From Corbicula japonica (taxonomy: Eukaryota > Mollusca > Bivalvia > Venerida > Cyrenidae), in assembly GCA_038501625.1 (NCBI GenBank), contig JAZAYU010000899.1:1-64000 (forward strand): a stretch of DNA of 64,000 bases, given 5' to 3'. The notes beneath the pieces were generated by a model. That model was not told where the DNA came from and ran no database searches. It saw only the letters and a list, made by a program, of their open reading frames with translations. Positions 1 to 11,169 of this stretch are shown in pieces. The translations under genes were made by a program, and so were the position numbers. How positions within the stretch are numbered: position 1 is the stretch's first letter; every line of letters starts with the position of its first letter.

Positions 1-360
1 ATAATTTTTATTTCGTAGATTTTTGTTTTTAACTTGGTCTAATGTTTTATCTATAGGCAATCTCCCTTTTTAAAAGACTAATTCTTTAAAGAATTGACAA
101 TCATTTTGATGGTTTCTGGACTTTAATCATGGCTTTGGAAATCTGTGGTAGTTTGCGTAAAACACCAAGTCTTTGGAAGCTTTTGCTTCAACAATTCGTT
201 CGTAAAGAAACTTGTAATTGTATTTAACTTGTATTTTCCTTCAAATGTCCCCTATTCGAGGTAATCAGAAAAATGAAGTGTCTAGCAAAGACATAAGTAT
301 GTGAATGTAACGTGCAATGTTAATGATTAAGTAATTTCATTTTTTTGCACGAAAGGTAAT
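1..360. other. no gene seen
   Basis: AT-rich sequence with no open frame, splice pair or repeat family that I can support. It presumably lies in an intron of, or upstream of, the gene whose last exon starts at 1379. Confidence 0.4.
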
Positions 361-440
361 AGCCAGAACAGGACTCGAACCTGGGACTCCTCGCTTACAA
401 ATGTACAGGGCGAGTACCCTTTCCACCAGGCTATCTGTGT
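361..440 (-). pseudogene. tRNA-like sequence (tRNA pseudogene or SINE head)
   Basis: Read on the minus strand, an A-box-like TAGCCTGGTGG (423-433) is followed by a perfect B box GGTTCGAGTCC (371-381) at tRNA-like spacing. A CTCGC/GCGAG anticodon stem can form, but its loop is about 15 bases rather than 7. Only about five of seven acceptor pairs form. A functional tRNA is therefore unlikely. A decayed tRNA or the head of a tRNA-derived SINE fits better. Confidence 0.5.
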
Positions 441-1084
441 CCTAAACACATCTTCACCCCAAATTGTACAAAATGTAACTAGTTACCGTGCCACATCAGT
501 ATGTCCATTTGGAAATAATATAAAAAATTATGGAAACAAGTACAATGTAATATGTATTTTATCTCTATGTGTTATCTATTGTTGATGAAAGTAGAAATCC
601 AAGAATCTAGTTCTATGTTTAAGAACATGTTTATATTACATAATTATTATACATGTAATTTTAACGAAATATTAGAAAAAATATATGCATATAGCCTAAT
701 GCAGAAGACACAACCTCCACACACAGCCAAATTTTAATGAGTAAAAGAGAATAGGGTACATAAAAATATGTGAATGCGCTTGATAATATCTTTCATTTGT
801 GACATTTTATAAGCACTCATTTAAAATTTAACTTAATTGCCGTTTAATTTTAGCATTAATTCCTGTTGCGCGTTTTGCCCAATTTCCTTCGTCACAGTAA
901 GAAACTATTAATTGCATAAGACACCACAATTAATGAATGAAAATGAGTACCAGAGAAGTAACCGTATTGGAAAAAATGTTTTAACAACTTGTTTAAATTA
1001 CAAAATGAGAATATGCAAAATACATAACAACGTAGGCTGTGATTAATTATAATGACGTTTCTATCTAATATTAGTTGTAGTTTT
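441..1084. other. no gene seen; short tail-repeat fragment
   Basis: AT-rich. About 680-750 resembles the minus-strand end of the Penelope-associated tail repeat described elsewhere in the window (motifs ATATGCATA and CCACACACAGCCAAA). Nothing else is supported. Confidence 0.35.
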
Positions 1085-1099
1085 TTTTCCCTTCCCTAT

Positions 1100-1209
1100 A
1101 TATTTTTTCTGTCTGTCTGAAAGTTTGTCTGTATGTCTGTCTGCGAGTCTGCCTGTTCCTTTTTCTGTCCGTCCGTCCATCAGTCAGTCTCTCTGTCTGT
1201 CTTCTGTCC
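1100..1209. repeat. imperfect GTCT/GTCC microsatellite
   Basis: A run of imperfect TGTC/TGTCCG tetranucleotides on the plus strand. It lies about 170 bases upstream of the splice acceptor at 1378. The open frame across it is a low-complexity shadow. Confidence 0.7.
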
Positions 1210-1378
1210 TGTTGTTTTGAAAGACTGTTTTATGGATCTCGTATATCGAGATATGCACATTAATATTGTAATTTGTATATTTTATAATGGGATCGAATAC
1301 AAAAACATATTAACAAATAAAACATTATCTTAAATGTTATTCGTCCAATATCATGCATTTTTCTGTTAATTTTTGTAG

Positions 1379-2275
1379 GGGTCATGCAGACCAAGACGGT
1401 GTCCGTTTGGACAGATACCCTTCAAAGAAAAATGTGGTTTCTACAGCAAGGAGTGGAATGGAGGTCCGTTTTCTGTAATGTTAAAGTTGACACCTGCCAG
1501 TGCCGTCACAGTGCCGAAATCTTGTTTTGACAGTATGCCAACGAGTTACTTAACACATGACCTTGCAAAATGGCTACAAAGAGGAGTTTTCAAGGAATGG
1601 TTTGTTCGGCCTGCCATTCAAATCTCCAAAGATAAAAAATCAGTCAGACACTTAATTGTTAAAGTTACTTATCCTTACGACTCGGCTGATCCTCTCTTTT
1701 TACAGAAATCAATTAAACAGACCCTAAAAGAGACATGGTTCCTAAAATGTGAGGCAGGTGAATTTCCGCTTATGGCTACATTAAATGAAATAATAAGTTA
1801 CTCTCTTATTACCAAAGAAGATATTTATGATTTGATGAAGATCAAAATCGAAACCGATGCTTTCATTGCAAATCATATTCTTTATACTGGAGAAAATGAA
1901 ACACAGACAGTGAATGACCTTGACCTAGTTTTCCCATTATATCCTTTCAAATATTCTGAATTCAGTTCTGGTAATTTTCTGACGAAACTGTTTCTTTGTC
2001 AACAAGTAGATTTACTTCCTGATGAATATACCTTCTCATTTGTAACGATCCACTTCAAAGTTACGAACAAAACAATTTACGATGCAGAATTTAGAAGTGT
2101 AGCGAAAGATCTTAAAACTTCAACCGAACTGACATGGACTGTGCGGATTTGTATCGATGAATTTCGTAATGAAATCAATAGTAATGGCAGCGATTGCCAT
2201 ATAATACCCTCTGGTGTTATTATTCCGGCAATCATAATACATTCTATCACGTATGTAATCGGTTACTTTTTGTAA
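1379..2275 (+). CDS. terminal exon of an unrecognised membrane or secreted protein
   Basis: An open frame runs from the acceptor TTTTTGTAG (ending 1378) to TAA at 2273-2275 and gives 298 residues. I chose the acceptor over the internal ATG at 1478 because the frame continues upstream into a cysteine-rich stretch (C-x4-C-x8-C) that reads like extracellular protein. The exon contains several N-glycosylation sites (NET, NKT, NGS). It ends in a hydrophobic stretch of about 20 residues right at the C terminus, after SNGSDCHIIPSG, which could be a GPI-anchor signal or a tail anchor. I do not recognise the family. Cysteine-rich ectodomains of large mollusc adhesion-GPCR-like proteins are a weak guess, and a truncated version of such a receptor is possible. 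A candidate polyadenylation signal ATTAAA lies at 2607-2612. Upstream exons lie outside the window. Confidence 0.7.
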   Translation, partial: GSCRPRRCPFGQIPFKEKCGFYSKEWNGGPFSVMLKLTPASAVTVPKSCFDSMPTSYLTHDLAKWLQRGVFKEWFVRPAIQISKDKKSVRHLIVKVTYPYDSADPLFLQKSIKQTLKETWFLKCEAGEFPLMATLNEIISYSLITKEDIYDLMKIKIETDAFIANHILYTGENETQTVNDLDLVFPLYPFKYSEFSSGNFLTKLFLCQQVDLLPDEYTFSFVTIHFKVTNKTIYDAEFRSVAKDLKTSTELTWTVRICIDEFRNEINSNGSDCHIIPSGVIIPAIIIHSITYVIGYFL

Positions 2276-3330
2276 AATTTTTATCTATTCATTTGATGCT
2301 ATTTTAAGAATGCATTTAGTTTTCACGTAATTAGAGACAATGACAACAATTATACCAAAATAGGAGTCATTGTTTGTTATTTTAACACTGTATTCTCAGA
2401 ACTTTGAAATCTTGACTTTATTATTATCTGTATCATTTCCAATGAAATTAGAAAGTTTAAAGTTGTTACTAACGCCTAGAATATGTATCTTGTGATATTT
2501 ACTACATTTTCAACTTTTCATTTCAGTAAAATCTATGAAAGTATACGAATAGTATACCAATGTACATGTTTTTGTAAACACATTGTGTGGAACGTAAAAA
2601 ATACTGATTAAACTTTTAAAAAATAAGTGAGTTCTAAAATTACTTTTGTTTTTAACTTTTTATATATCTGCCAGATATGAGATTGGTGGTATGAATATGC
2701 CAACTTATATAGATATAGCTATTGTCCATTCACTTCTAGGATATATTTTTTGCTTTTGTTCCAGTATCAGAGAAATGTTGAAGCTATACAAACCGTCACC
2801 TCGACTGTAAATAGATACTTTACTGGTAATGTTTTTGAAACCAGAACAACACCGATGTCCCAAATATCGCTCAAAGATTGAACCATACTTATTTTTATGT
2901 TATAATAGTTATCAAACATATTGTGTCTTTGAACCCCTCAAAAGCTCGTAAGTTCTGGCAGCACTTAATACCGCTTTGTCATAAACTGCTCATTAAAGCT
3001 GTACTACCTGAGATATATTATTCAAAACTGAATAATTCTACTGAAGTCGTAACTTGATAATCGTGTTTAATTGCGACGTTTCTTGGAGCATATATAATAT
3101 TTAAGACACTCATCTGACATTCGTTTCGTTATTTTCTCTTACTGTTACTAAGTTCATATTTAAATTAGTGAAACTATAAATAATAATAAATGATTGAAAT
3201 TAAAGTTAAATGAGCTGGTATCGAGTGTTTTTAATGTGGTATGTCGGTTTTCTGTTTTTGATATAAGCATAACGAGTTCGGGAGCAGATAATGAGCACAA
3301 TTTATTTCAAGCATTAGCAAAAAAAATGAA
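2276..3330. other. 3' flank, no gene seen
   Basis: AT-rich downstream flank of the upstream gene. Apart from the possible ATTAAA at 2607-2612, I see no coding exon or clear repeat up to the tail repeat at 3331. Confidence 0.4.
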
Positions 3331-3640
3331 ATATGCATATCAGGAATGGCCACATCCAGCATACACAGCCTCCCCACACACCCAAAAAGTAGAGAGGAAA
3401 AGAGAGCATGGATTACAAAAATCAGTTTCAAAATGGACGCCACAAACAAATAACGGAAGTGAGAACCGGAGGGGTTACCGCCTTGGAACGGTCAGTGGCA
3501 AAACAAATTGCCACTGGGGGTTTAAACCAGGTTCTAGGGTGCACCAACCTCACACTTGCCCCAACAGGTTCTCGTATCACAAAACAAGTACAAATTGTCT
3601 TGGTGAAATAACTCCAACCCACCCATCAGCTCAACAATGT
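3331..3640 (-). repeat. PLE-associated tail repeat, copy 1
   Basis: About 310 bases that recur nearly intact at 52545-52860, 53908-54215 and 55785-56095 on the plus strand. In plus-element orientation the copies begin GAGCTGATGGGTGGG and end near ATTCCTGATATGCATAT. Here the repeat is in minus orientation and directly follows the 3' end of the Penelope-like element. Open frames across it on both strands are repeat-derived, not genes. Confidence 0.8.
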
Positions 3641-5106
3641 TGCATGCAAAAGCATACAAACATATAAACATAAGAATTTAATAGCATTGCAAAGCCAAAG
3701 GGCGGGTACTCAATGATCTTACAGAGACCAGAGCACCTGGAGTAAAATCAGCAAGAACACGATGACAGGGATAAAAGAAACAAATCGAGCTTCTAGGTTC
3801 TTTTTAGAAAAGATTTCCCCATAAACTTTCATAAACTCTTAAACCCCTGCCACCGTCGTGCAACCAAAGAGGTAAGCATAATGATCAACTGTAGATGGGT
3901 TAATCACCAGGCCTGCAGAGCGCTGTAAAACATCATATTGGTAACCTTTCTTTTTAAATTTACAGATGGTTTTTTTACGAATAACCGGGAGAAATTAACA
4001 TCGCCTTTTATCTTCTTAAGTTTATAAATTAAATCTCCATAAAAAAACTGGCTGTGAAATACCTTGTTGCAATAGTGATTTTAAACTGCACCTGTATTTA
4101 TGAATTAGATCTGGATATCGGCGATAAAACTTGCAAAAGGTTTTCCTTAATTTGTGATACCGATAACCTTGTTTTAAAAGTTTTTCTGTAATGCAAAGAT
4201 TACGTTCATTGAAATCATTCACATCGTTGCAAGCTCTTGAAAAGCGAACAAGCTGTGAGATATAAACCCCGTAAGAAGTCGCACGAGGAACATCGCCGTC
4301 TAGAAACGGAAAATTTACTATATTAAAATTAAAATCATCTCTTTTATCATAAATTTTAGTAGTGACGTAACCATTGTCAATGGATAGATTTAAATCAAGA
4401 AAGTTTGCTTGCTTTTCTGAAGTGTTCGCTTTATTAAGCTGTAGTTCTTTAGGATAAATCTTATTAACCAGTGATGGAAAATGGTTATTATCTATATTTA
4501 ATAAATCACCAAGGTACCTCGAGGTGTTGTTAAAAGCTGTAATAATATCATCTTGATGTTCGGTAGAAAGAGATAACATAAAATCTCTTTCATAACAGTA
4601 TAAAAACAGATCAGCAACAAGGGGTGCACAATTAGTACCCATTGGAATGCCTATTACTTGTTTATAAATAGAGGACCAAATCTCAAATAAATATTATCCA
4701 ATAAAAATGTGAGCGCCTGTATAAGGTCTTGACAGGTCCATGAAGTATAATTATCATAAGAACCATCTGTAAAGAATGCCCTATGTTCATTACAAGCAAT
4801 AAATGTTTTAGCAAGAAAAGCTTGAAAATTCACCTGTAAAAATGATAATTTAATATTCATTTTATTTATCTCTGCCAATCCTATAAAAAAAGAGTTACAC
4901 GAAATCAAACTTGTTAAATTGGCTTGAATAACCGTTATGAAAAGACGTGTCTTTGTTCTGAAATCATTTTTTTCAGCGAAATACTTCTTAGAAATTTTCA
5001 GTATAAAACAGTCAGTATTAAAGTCATTGATGAGCAGTTTACATACATCAACTAACATGAATTCGCCTAATTGAATAATACTTGTACATGATAAACATAT
5101 TTTCAT
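3641..5106 (-). pseudogene. broken Penelope-like reverse transcriptase, 5' truncated
   Basis: Minus-strand frames at 5106-4654 and 4642-4022 encode the C-terminal half of a reverse transcriptase. Visible motifs are MGTNCAPLVADLF, the catalytic-loop region, YDKRDDFNF and YGVYISQL, followed by a basic thumb-like region. The frame shifts by one base near 4672, between the two parts. It shifts again near 4040, where a T-rich run precedes further conserved coding sequence down to about 3870. The expected Y-x-D-D motif reads YLGD (near 4507-4515), so a catalytic aspartate appears lost. The element is therefore dead. Assignment to Penelope-like elements rests on the MGTNCAPL-type RT signature from memory. 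The clade is uncertain, and I see no GIY-YIG domain after the RT. Related 3' ends occur at 53341 and 55100. Confidence 0.7.
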
Positions 5107-5151
5107 AATATTTCTGATGATGCTTTCTACGAATCAAATGAAATAAATCAA

Positions 5152-5189
5152 GGGAGGGAGGAGGAAGGGAGGGGAGAGGAGAGAGTGAT
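5152..5189 (+). repeat. G-rich purine tract
   Basis: A purine-only stretch with four runs of at least three G within about 25 bases, which could form a G-quadruplex. It lies close to the 5' truncation point of the Penelope-like copy. Confidence 0.6.
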
Positions 5190-5317
5190 CACTGTGTTGC
5201 CTAATGCTTTCAAATGCAAAAACATCAGAACAATGAAATCCGTAACCTTATTTTTAATTGACCTATATTAAAATAAAATGCATAAATGCATAAACTTTAA
5301 AAAGACTGAAATACATG

Positions 5318-5545
5318 CTGGTGAAACCTAGAACCTGATTTAAACCTCTGTTGCATATTGTTTTGCCACTCTTGTTCCAAGGCGGTAATCCCAAGGATTC
5401 GCTTTTTATTTAATTCTTTGAGGTGTCGTTTTTGAAATTGATATTTTTATTAACACATGCTCTCTTTTCCTCTTCTTTTTTGCTGAATGGGAAGGCTTTG
5501 TTATCTGAGAGAGGCGATTTATAATATGAACATTTCTCTTTTTTC
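5318..5545 (+). repeat. degenerate PLE-associated tail repeat
   Basis: A diverged plus-orientation copy. It keeps AACCTGATTTAAACC, TTCCAAGGCGGTAA, the GTGTCGTTTTTGAAATTGAT block and the CTCTCTTTTCCTCTTCTTTTT run of the intact copies. Confidence 0.6.
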
Positions 5546-5959
5546 ATTATTTGCTACATGTTTATGGACATTCGATTATATAATTCTATAATTAAATATT
5601 GAATTAGTTTTAGAAGTGCTGACTATGGTAAATAAGCTCGTGTGGTTAACGTCTACAGATTGGATGGATTAATTACGATTAAGCAAAAAAAATCTTATTT
5701 AACAATTTAATTATTCCCTACTTAAATGTTATTCTTAATTCTTCTTTGTTTCCCGAACGTGTTACAGAAATATTTACGAGCTGAATCTTGTCTTTGACAA
5801 CTTATTCTTGTCTATAAATTTGGTAACAACACGAGGAACGAAAGATATATAAAGATGGTCATGAATAAGAACAGCCAGCGCGGTATAAGGTAAGTTATTT
5901 AACAGTGTAACAGGTGCAGGGTTTGAGCTTCGAAATATTGTGCGTACCTCAGCTGTGCA
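5546..5959. other. no gene seen
   Basis: AT-rich sequence between two tail-repeat copies, with nothing recognised. Confidence 0.35.
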
Positions 5960-6250
5960 GGAAATAAGTAAAATGTGAAAAATGAATTGCCATTGCGAGA
6001 AAACACAGTCTCCCCGCACCAAAAGATAGAGAGGAAAAGAGAGCATAGGTTTAAAAATGATCAATTTCAAACAAGACACCACAAACACTTAACAAATAAT
6101 AGCAACGAAGGGGTTATCGCCTTTGAACGGTAAGAAGCAATACAATTTGGCACTGAGGGTTAAACCAGGTTCTAGAATGCATCAACCTCACGCACCACCA
6201 GGTGAACAAACACGTACAAGTTTGTCTCCAACCCACCTTTTTACTTGTCC
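5960..6250 (-). repeat. degenerate PLE-associated tail repeat
   Basis: A minus-orientation copy that keeps the AGTCTCCCCGCACC, AGATAGAGAGGAAAAGAGAG, GACACCACAAAC and GGGTTAAACCAGGTTCTAG blocks. Frames across it are not genes. Confidence 0.6.
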
Positions 6251-6329
6251 CAACTGGTTCTCATATGACGAGCAAACAGTTGTTGTCCTGTTGCATGCAA
6301 AAGCGCGCAAGCAAGTGAAACATAATAAA

Positions 6330-6880
6330 CTATACTTATGTACTAGGTTAATAGTACTTCTAACGGTGTTTTTGTTTTTAATATTTCGGCCAGTTTAATA
6401 TGCTTGGTTTCAATATCCCAGCCAGGATATTGTTCAATCACCCAAAGGATATACTTCCTGCTTTTTAAAGTTTTTTTTGGCGTTGTCTGTGATATATGCA
6501 GTATTTATACTCTTAGAACCCCTCTCAAAATTTTATTCCGTTTAGTTCCGCCCATTGTTTTCTCGTTTAGGGCAAACCCATTCTTTTATCTGGGGATCAT
6601 ACGCTGCTGAACATGGACTGGTATTAATCTGAAAATACCGCATTTAAGGTTCCATGTTCACAGCCACATGCATAACATCGTTTGGGATGGATCAAAATTG
6701 TACATTTCATTGGTGAGTTGCGCATTGATGTAAATATTGAGTTGCGCTCAACCCGGGACTAGGAGGCGTGAGCAGTAATAAGCATTTCCATTACTGCCCA
6801 TGAACAGGCTCAATCAAACCGAACATGCAATATTTTCATATTTGTCGTGTCCAAAGGTCTTCAAAGTTCCCTATTCATAC
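6330..6880 (+). repeat. interspersed repeat family IR1, long copy
   Basis: About 550 bases containing TTTCGGCCAGTTTAATATGC, the CAATATCCCAGCCAGGATATTG block, TGGGATGGATCAAAATTGTAC and the highly conserved core GCTCAACCCGGGACTAGG ... GCATTTCCATTACTGCCCA ... CAATATTTTCATATTTGTCG. Cores of the same family recur at about 12178-12310, 26690-26790, 38450-38590, 42720-42960, 50110-50200 and 58515-58580 (plus), and 41180-41300, 44515-44660 and 45165-45300 (minus). No coding capacity is visible. Confidence 0.7.
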
Positions 6881-7665
6881 ATTTTTTTTTCATAATAAAC
6901 TAGTCTCATTGTTAAGCAGAATGGCCAAGACATCTGGGATCAAATCAGCTAAATCATAATGGCAGGAAAATAAGAGACATAATGGGATTCCATGATGGCA
7001 TTTTACAAGATTTCTCTAAAACACTTGAAAAATGTTTAACACCATTTATACTGAAGGTTTCAATGTTTTTTCGCTTGCTTTATTTTATAGAAATTAATGC
7101 AAGTAATATTTTTATTTTTAGATTGTGTTCAAGATGTGTATAAATAATGATACTTATTTAGTTTCAACCGAAAAATATATTTTAATTTTATAATTAAGTT
7201 TTAAAATGATCGCTTATTATAATAGTGAATCATTTATTATTTTAACTTAAACTTGAACCCGGGGCTTGGCGCATTGACATTCATAAGAATTTCTATTACT
7301 TCCAATGTACAGTCAAACTAAGCCTTTTATATTTTGATAACTTGACGAGTTTGGTGACTTTCTTTATATGTTCCTGTTAAAATCGTTTTTGAGGTAAAAT
7401 GATTTTGTCTGACTAAAACTGTTTAAAAATATGTTTCTATTTTTAAAAAAGTCCACCGTAACGACATGTGGTAATTGTTGGTAATTATGTGACAGTTCTG
7501 TCAATAATAAACACTCCACTTCAAAACCAACCTTCTGTTAGGTCTTTTGTTTTATTTACTTTTATATAAAGTCGAGACAATTGTTCTTACATGGATTTTG
7601 AAAGAAAAAAAATGTTATTGGTTGTAGTCTACTTTAATTTATTACTTCATGACCTGTAGAAGTAG
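6881..7665. other. AT-rich flank homologous to the upstream region of gene B
   Basis: Parts of 7260-7665 match 42840-43265 upstream of gene B. Shared blocks include ATGTGGTAATTGTTGGTAAT-like sequence, TCCACTTCAAAA and GACAATTGTTCTTACATGG. This marks the upstream part of the tandem duplication. No gene is seen. Confidence 0.55.
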
Positions 7666-10664
7666 GAGTAATTGTTTGAATATCAATATGTAGTTATCTA
7701 AGTTATAGATTCCGCAATGAGCGTGTATTTAGTTGTTATTGATGTATCGCAGACTTTTCCGTGTAATAATCTGTGTTGTTATTAATATAATTTGATTTAA
7801 TTATGATTAAAATTATTATTTATTTCAAGTAGGCTGAGTTCAGAACTACATGTGTATATAAGAACGAACGGGTATTTTTCCGACGGTGTGGTATGTTCAT
7901 GATTGGAAATAAATAAAATTATTCACGTTTTACATGTTACGATTGCTGTGTGGATAGTCTATTGTGCGCATAGATATCTGGTCCGGTTTATCCTGTTGTG
8001 ATCATAGTTTCCCTCCTCTCGTTTTTCTCGTGTTGCCTATATAAAGGCTGGTTGTGTTTTAAAATATCAATGTTAGTTTGCTTGTATAATCTGATATCTA
8101 CATATATTAGATATCTGATATCACTCAATTTTAAATTTATAGGTCTTTAACCTATAACTAAATTTTGATTAAACTCATATGTATTTTTAAGGCATATTTA
8201 CCAGTTTACTCTGGATAAAAACTTATATTTAAGTGTATAAATACCCTAGTCCCCTATATATTTTATAAATGTGGGAAACCATGATCCTTCAAACTCTTTC
8301 AATTATTGTAAAACCCTGGTCCGGTGCTTCATCCTGGGGTGCTGGGAACTCTGTATCAGAAAGACATCAAAGAGTGGGGTCATAGGTGTTGTTCGGGGCC
8401 TTGCACACACTACTCAATAAATAAATTGTAATATTAATATTTTGTATTTCAATACCACGGGCACAACATGTTGTGGAATGAGAATTGTCTCGCTCCTTTC
8501 ATGTGGGCCGTAATGGTATTGAAACTGCTTTTCTTTGGCTTAAATAGCTAAAAACTTAATCTTTAATAGTTTTTAGTATTTTTATGTTCATCAGATGGTT
8601 ATTATCTAGCGATAGAACTGCTAAAATTATATTAAATTAATTCAACGCGAATTTGTCATCGTACGGTAGTGGGTCTACACTGCCAGTACGTAATCATTCA
8701 TGATTTTACAGTAAAATATACGATATACATGTCCTTTCATTTCATTGGTTATTTGTAAGCTCCCTGATTGGACAATTATGGTCTTAGGAGCTATTTTCAT
8801 TGGACGCCCAATGGGTGTCTTTCATTGGTCTATTATCTATCCGTTTTTCGAGTCAAGCTCGATAAACATATTTTCTCAATTTTTTGTGTGTGTGCTGGGT
8901 TCGGGGCTTCACCGAGACATCATCTGGCTTCTTGCATTAATAGTCCCTTATTAAGACCTGCCATGGTTTCTTTTAATTATTTAATAATAATTCCCTCTGA
9001 CAGCATTCCTCTTTTATTAATAATTGTATATAATTATGTAGTTTATTTTAGAATCCATCTGTTTTTACGTGGCCCTAGAAAGGTGTCCGTTATGCATATA
9101 CGGAACGGGAATGATGTTTTACTTTCGTTTTCGTTTTAACGCTGTCAGAGGGGATTCATTTTTAAACAGGGCCCATCAGCGGCGGTTATAGGAAAAATTT
9201 ATAATTGCATATCACGACTACTTAGCCCAGTTTGTTTCAAGTCTCCGACAACGTCGGTTTAACGCTATATAAAAACCGACTGTACATTTATGTACATATA
9301 TACAATTTTATTTTACTATATATGATTTAAAGTGGATCCTTGTAAGTCGGAGCATACGTTACCCTGGATCCACTACAAGAGTTGGCGAGTCCTAACATAT
9401 CTTACTAACATTTTATGTAATTATTTTATAGGCTTGCCAACCACAAATTGGGCTTGGTCATTTTTACATGTTGTGATTGCAAAAATAGCATTGGTTTGCT
9501 ATTTATTATCAATTTTGTACTTTTTCTTGGACCCTTTACATCCAAACTATTTAATGTTATTTTCCACCGCTGTTGGGTTCTGGAAATCGGATCAATTATC
9601 CTGAGTCTACATTATATTTTAAATAGACGAATTCTTTTAAGAGACCTATAAACTAGTTTTAAAAAATTTTTTAAAACAAAGCTATTTAAATTTAGAAGAT
9701 TTTAAATACTGTAAATGAGCACTTTAAATATAGTAATATAATAATTATAGACAGACGCCCATATGCTTTGCTAAGGGCGTCTATAAACAAACTCAAACAC
9801 ACACACATAAAATATCACTCGAGGTTTTATATTTGACAGCGTCACTTATTTAGTTTGTGTACAGTTTCCCGCCCGCCCGCCCTTCGGTGGTTCATCGGTG
9901 TGATATATAACTTATTAATATTGATATTTCTTTCAGGTGCGCATCACAAACAGGCTTTGGCATAATGCAAATAAGCTAGTCGTTTTAAACTGTCAGTTTT
10001 ATTATATTTTTCTAAATTGAATGTTAGTATTTTTCAGTTTCTGGATTATCGTTACCGACGAGGACGAACCTTGTTGCAACCCACGTGTTTCGATTTGGCT
10101 TAAACGTCGAACACTACCTGATACCCAAACAGGCAACTGAACCCAAACAGACAGAGCAAGGAAATACGAACACTATATACATAAACATTGTTGCAAGTGA
10201 TCAATAATACAAAGTGTTTTCAGCTTATACAGACAAATAGTGACAATTTCTTATATTTTTTCTTCCAAGAACAGTGATAGAGTTAACTCAGTGACAATAT
10301 TCAGATCCAAACGACAATTGAAAGCTTCATGTGTAAATTAACATCACTAACCAATTTCACGAGCACCACTTGGATTCACATTAAGATTAAGTAGACTTTT
10401 CATTGCCAAATCAATAACGTTGCAGGCACAATAATTCGATTTTATACTGTAATTGAAATGCTGTCAAATATAAATACCCATATCCTAAATTGTCGGTGTT
10501 TGTTGTTGAAAAGGAACATGTAATTAGTGAATAATTGATTTACTCACGACTGAAAGTGAGTAACACATGTTTATTTTGTTTCCAATGAACAGTTATTAAA
10601 CCAACAACAGCGATCGAAATTGTTTATGTATATAAGCTTGGGATTTTTTTCTTATGGAAAAGGC
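7666..10664. other. about 3-kb insertion relative to the gene B flank, content unrecognised
   Basis: Homology to the gene B upstream region stops near 7665 and resumes near 10665 (GTTGTATAC in both). The intervening 3 kb has no counterpart upstream of gene B. It contains a hairpin at about 8447-8530 (arms TTTCAATACCACGGGCAC / GGCCGTAATGGTATTGAAA), a short inverted repeat around 9331-9372 (AGTGGATCC / GGATCCACT) and another at about 9751-9783 (GACGCCC / GGGCGTC). Only short open frames occur (for example 8768-9139 and 9332-9604), with no recognisable domain. It is probably a mobile element or several, but I could not identify the family or its ends. Confidence 0.5.
8447..8530. repeat. 84-base imperfect hairpin
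   Basis: The arms TATTTCAATACCACGGGCAC and the reverse complement of GGCCGTAATGGTATTGAAAC pair with a few mismatches around a central ACATGTTGTGG region. Confidence 0.6.
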
Positions 10665-10859
10665 GTTGTATACTAAATTAAAAGAAGTGACTTCCTTAAG
10701 CAATTAAAATAATATGATGTTACATATTGTGAAAATTTGACACAGTATTTTTTTTGCAACTTGAACAATAAAAAAAATCAGTTGACTGATCGCTATTAAC
10801 TAACATTGTTTGATACATCTCTAAAACTTCCTTATACAAAGTATTGTCGCAAATTTCCA

Positions 10860-11169
10860 TGTAAATGAGGTTACAAGATCTTATTACAGTTTTTATGCAC
10901 TTTGACTAAAGTAAACTTCTAGATGGGGGTTTATAAATAATTTTCTTTTAAGTTGAGAAGATTGATGGAGAATATTGATTTACACATTTTATCTTAAACA
11001 ATTTAACAGCTATAGTTCCTTTTTTCAAACCTTGATTTCGTGCATATATCAACTACATAATTTTAGATTACACTTTTGTTTTAAGTTCCTCTTAAAATTG
11101 AAAATATAACATAAAAATAAGTAAAGTTTGAATTCAAAATAATTATTGATGTAATATAGAATAATTTTA
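10860..11169 (+). promoter_or_regulatory. putative promoter/5' UTR of gene A, conserved with gene B
   Basis: The block at about 10921-10960 (AGATGGGGGTTTATAAATAA followed by TTTTCTTTTAAGTTGAGAA) is almost identical to 43516-43556 upstream of gene B. It lies 249 and 240 bases upstream of the respective start codons. It contains a TATA-like TTTATAAATA. Conservation through the non-coding flank fits a shared core promoter, but it could simply be leftover duplication homology. Confidence 0.5.

Noticed and set aside
361..440. Functional tRNA gene on the minus strand
   Set aside because: The B box is perfect, but the anticodon loop is too long and the acceptor stem has mismatches, so it was called a tRNA-like pseudogene/SINE head.
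9332..9604. 90-residue frame with hydrophobic segments
   Set aside because: A short AT-rich frame with an overlapping second frame. No splice context and no recognised domain.
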